DNA of 55,202 nucleotides, from NCBI GenBank assembly GCA_019423755.1, contig JAHZAU010000017.1, positions 1-55,202 of the forward strand, given 5' to 3'. The stretch comes from Oscillospiraceae bacterium. Its GTDB lineage: Bacteria > Bacillota > Clostridia > Oscillospirales > Ruminococcaceae. This document shows, piece by piece, positions 52,865 through 55,202 of the stretch. Below the pieces are notes generated by a model. The model was given only the letters and a program-made list of their open reading frames with translations, was not told where the DNA came from and ran no database searches. Both the position numbers and the translations under genes were made by a program. The stretch's first letter is position 1, and each line of letters starts with the position of its first letter.

Positions 52865-55202
52865 TTGAGTAAGAAATTTGTTTACCTGTTCTCCGAAGGT
52901 AACAGCTCCATGCGCGAACTGCTCGGCGGTAAAGGCGCAAACCTGGCCGAGATGACCAACCTGGGCATGCCCGTTCCCCAGGGCTTCACCATCACCACCG
53001 AAGCCTGCACTCAGTACTATGAGGACGGCAAAAAAGTAAACCCCGAAATCGAAGCTGAAATCTTCGAATACCTGGGCAAACTGGAGGAGATCGCCGGCAA
53101 GAAATTCGGCGACCTGAACAACCCTCTGCTGGTTTCCGTACGTTCCGGCGCGAGAGCTTCTATGCCCGGCATGATGGACACCATCCTCAACCTGGGCCTC
53201 AACGATGAAGTCGTTGTCGGCTTCGCTAAGATGACCAACAACGAGCGCTTCGCTTACGACTCCTACCGCCGCTTCATCCAGATGTACTCCGACGTTGTTA
53301 TGGAAGTTCCGAAACACAACTTCGAAGTCATCATCGACGAGATGAAAGCCGCTAAAGGCGTAAAACTGGACACCGAGCTGGATGCTGACGACCTGAAAGA
53401 GATGGTCAAACGCTTCAAAGCTTACTACAAAGAGCAGAAGGGCGAGGACTTCCCGCAGGACCCCAAAGCGCAGCTGATGGGCGCCGTTATGGCCGTATTC
53501 CGCTCCTGGGATAACCCCCGCGCCATCTACTACAGAAGAATGAACGACATCCCCTCCTCTTGGGGCACCGCCGTTAACGTTCAGATGATGGTATTCGGCA
53601 ACACCGGCAGCAACTCTGGTACCGGCGTAGCCTTCACCCGTGACCCCGCCACCGGTGAAAACAAACTGTTTGGTGAGTTCCTGGTCAACGCACAGGGCGA
53701 AGACGTAGTAGCCGGCGTTCGTACTCCTCAGCACATCGATGAGCTCAAAGACATCATGCCGGAAGTTTACGAACAGTTCTGCACCATCGCAAAAACTCTG
53801 GAAAACCACTACCGTGACATGCAGGATATGGAGTTCACCATCGAAAACGGCAAACTCTACATGCTGCAGACCAGAAATGGTAAACGTACCGCTGCTGCCG
53901 CTATCAAGGTTGCTTGCGACCTGGTAAGCGAAGGCCTCATCACCAAAGAAGAAGCTGTCTGCATGGTAGACCCCAAACAGCTGGACGCTCTGCTGCATCC
54001 TCAGTTCGATGCCAAAGCTCTGAAAGCTGCTCAGGCTATCGGTACCGGTCTGGCTGCTTCTCCTGGTGCTGCTTGCGGTAAAGTTGTCTTCACCGCAGAA
54101 AAAGCTGCTGAGGAAGGCAAGAAGGGCGAGAAGGTTGTTCTGGTTCGTCTGGAAACCTCTCCCGAAGACATCGAAGGCATGAACTTCTCCCAGGGCATCC
54201 TGACCGTTCGCGGCGGTATGACTTCTCACGCTGCCGTTGTTGCCCGTGGTATGGGTACCTGCTGCGTATCCGGCTGCGGCGACATCGTGATGCACGACGC
54301 CGAAGGCTACTTCGAGCTGGGCGGCAGACGCATCAACGAAGGCGACTACATCTCCCTGGACGGCTCCACCGGTAAGATCTACGGCGAAGCGATCCCCACC
54401 GTCGAAGCTACCGTTTCCGGCGACTTCGGCACCCTCATGGGCTGGGCTGACGCTGCTCGTCAGATGAGCGTCCGCACCAACGCAGATACCCCCAGAGATG
54501 CCGCTCAGGCTCTGAGCTTCGGCGCAGAAGGTATCGGCCTCTGCCGTACCGAGCATATGTTCTTCGAGGCTTCCAGAATCAAATCCATGCGTGAGATGAT
54601 CCTCTCCAAGACCGAAGAGCAGCGCCGCGCCGCTCTGGCTAAGATCCTGCCTCTGCAGCAGGGCGACTTCGAGGCCATGTACGAAGCCATGCAGGGCAAC
54701 CCGATCAACATCCGCTTCCTGGATCCCCCGCTCCACGAGTTCCTGCCTCAGAACGAAGCAGACATCGAAGAGCTGTCCCGCGACATGAACATCTCGGTCG
54801 AGGAGATCAAGAACACCATCGCTGCTCTGCATGAGTTCAACCCGATGATGGGTCACCGCGGCTGCCGTCTGGCTGTTTCCTATCCGGAAATCGCTGAGAT
54901 GCAGACCACCGCTGTCATCAACGCTGCTATCAACACCGCCAAGAAACATCCCGATTGGGAAGTTGTTCCGGAGATCATGATCCCCCTGGTTGGCGAGGTC
55001 AAAGAGCTGGCTTACGTTAAGAACGTAGTCACCACCACCGCTGATAAGCTCATCGCTGCTTCCGGTCTGGAACTGCACTACAAAGTTGGTACCATGATCG
55101 AGATCCCGCGTGCTGCTCTGACCGCTGACGAGATCGCTACCGAGGCTGAGTTCTTCTCCTTCGGCACCAACGACCTGACCCAGATGACCTTCGGCTTCAG
55201 CC
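52865..55202 (+). CDS. ppdK: Pyruvate, phosphate dikinase (3' end beyond the window)
   Basis: Interconverts pyruvate, ATP and phosphate with PEP, AMP and pyrophosphate, a central step in anaerobe glycolysis or gluconeogenesis. The start is TTG 52865, with GGAGG eight bases upstream; the protein opens SKKFVYLFSEGNSSMRELLGGKGANLAEM in two adjoining blocks. 779 residues are visible of about 875 expected. The ATP-grasp domain (SVRSGARASMPGMMDT, NTGSNSGTGVAFTRDP), the phosphohistidine domain with catalytic His455 in GGMTSHAAVVARGMG, and part of the PEP/pyruvate barrel (GHRGCRLAVSYPEIAEMQ, GTNDLTQMTFGFS) are present. The catalytic Cys lies beyond the edge. U-ending codons (GCT, GTT, GGT) are frequent, consistent with high expression. 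Confidence 0.96.
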   Translation, partial: MSKKFVYLFSEGNSSMRELLGGKGANLAEMTNLGMPVPQGFTITTEACTQYYEDGKKVNPEIEAEIFEYLGKLEEIAGKKFGDLNNPLLVSVRSGARASMPGMMDTILNLGLNDEVVVGFAKMTNNERFAYDSYRRFIQMYSDVVMEVPKHNFEVIIDEMKAAKGVKLDTELDADDLKEMVKRFKAYYKEQKGEDFPQDPKAQLMGAVMAVFRSWDNPRAIYYRRMNDIPSSWGTAVNVQMMVFGNTGSNSGTGVAFTRDPATGENKLFGEFLVNAQGEDVVAGVRTPQHIDELKDIMPEVYEQFCTIAKTLENHYRDMQDMEFTIENGKLYMLQTRNGKRTAAAAIKVACDLVSEGLITKEEAVCMVDPKQLDALLHPQFDAKALKAAQAIGTGLAASPGAACGKVVFTAEKAAEEGKKGEKVVLVRLETSPEDIEGMNFSQGILTVRGGMTSHAAVVARGMGTCCVSGCGDIVMHDAEGYFELGGRRINEGDYISLDGSTGKIYGEAIPTVEATVSGDFGTLMGWADAARQMSVRTNADTPRDAAQALSFGAEGIGLCRTEHMFFEASRIKSMREMILSKTEEQRRAALAKILPLQQGDFEAMYEAMQGNPINIRFLDPPLHEFLPQNEADIEELSRDMNISVEEIKNTIAALHEFNPMMGHRGCRLAVSYPEIAEMQTTAVINAAINTAKKHPDWEVVPEIMIPLVGEVKELAYVKNVVTTTADKLIAASGLELHYKVGTMIEIPRAALTADEIATEAEFFSFGTNDLTQMTFGFS

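Noticed and set aside
52736..55078. 780-codon minus-strand open frame opposite ppdK
   Set aside because: The plus strand encodes PPDK with intact catalytic motifs. The minus frame shows no domain and is a composition artefact.

Overview
The window looks like a chromosomal stretch from a Gram-positive anaerobe of the class Clostridia, most likely an Oscillospirales (Ruminococcaceae/Oscillospiraceae-type) gut bacterium. The reasons are a GC-rich genome with strongly C/G-ending codons, AGGAGG ribosome-binding sites, class III fructose-bisphosphatase, meso-diaminopimelate dehydrogenase, PPDK, an FMN-riboswitch-controlled RibU-type ECF S-component, several lipobox lipoproteins, and a glmU-prs-pth-mfd-prsA-like gene order known from Firmicutes. 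I saw no tRNA, rRNA, CRISPR array, insertion sequence, integrase or phage gene.

Layout. 1-4890: rightward housekeeping genes (dtd, an MBL hydrolase, pcrA, an EamA transporter). 4897-9036: a leftward potABCD polyamine uptake operon in which no gene appears to use ATG. 9246-13223: a CocE/NonD hydrolase coupled to a PAP2 phosphatase, then an AI-2E-type permease. 13239-15328: leftward class III fbp. 15459-16442: promoter, FMN aptamer, terminator and ribU. 16451-29304: a module of visibly lower GC, a nine-gene leftward operon (DUF1177 protein, peptide-binding lipoprotein, two permeases, two ATPases, three M20 peptidases) with a PucR regulator at its head. 29325-33320: a promoter, a 29-codon leader ORF, an attenuator and a heterodimeric ABC exporter. 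33333-38238: a leftward liv amino-acid uptake operon. 38325-40959: a PadR / HAAS membrane protein / coiled-coil membrane protein operon. 41002-43224: rightward methyltransferase, ddh and NUDIX genes. 43233-52447: leftward lipoprotein, PrsA-like, mfd, pth, prs and glmU. 52704-55202: rightward ppdK, cut by the window end.

How the genes may work together. Much of the window is nutrient capture: polyamines, peptides, branched-chain or related amino acids, and riboflavin. The 16.5-29.3 kb block reads as a self-contained pathway in which peptides or N-acylated amino acids are imported by the Dpp/Opp transporter and cleaved by three related M20 metallohydrolases under PucR control, with a DUF1177 protein of unknown role as first gene. 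This is the best candidate for an uncharacterised system. The second is the ABC exporter, whose leader ORF, complementary segment and U-tailed hairpin match the logic of ribosome-mediated attenuation known for bmrB-bmrCD in Bacillus subtilis. All functional statements rest on reading motifs and context. No database search was run.
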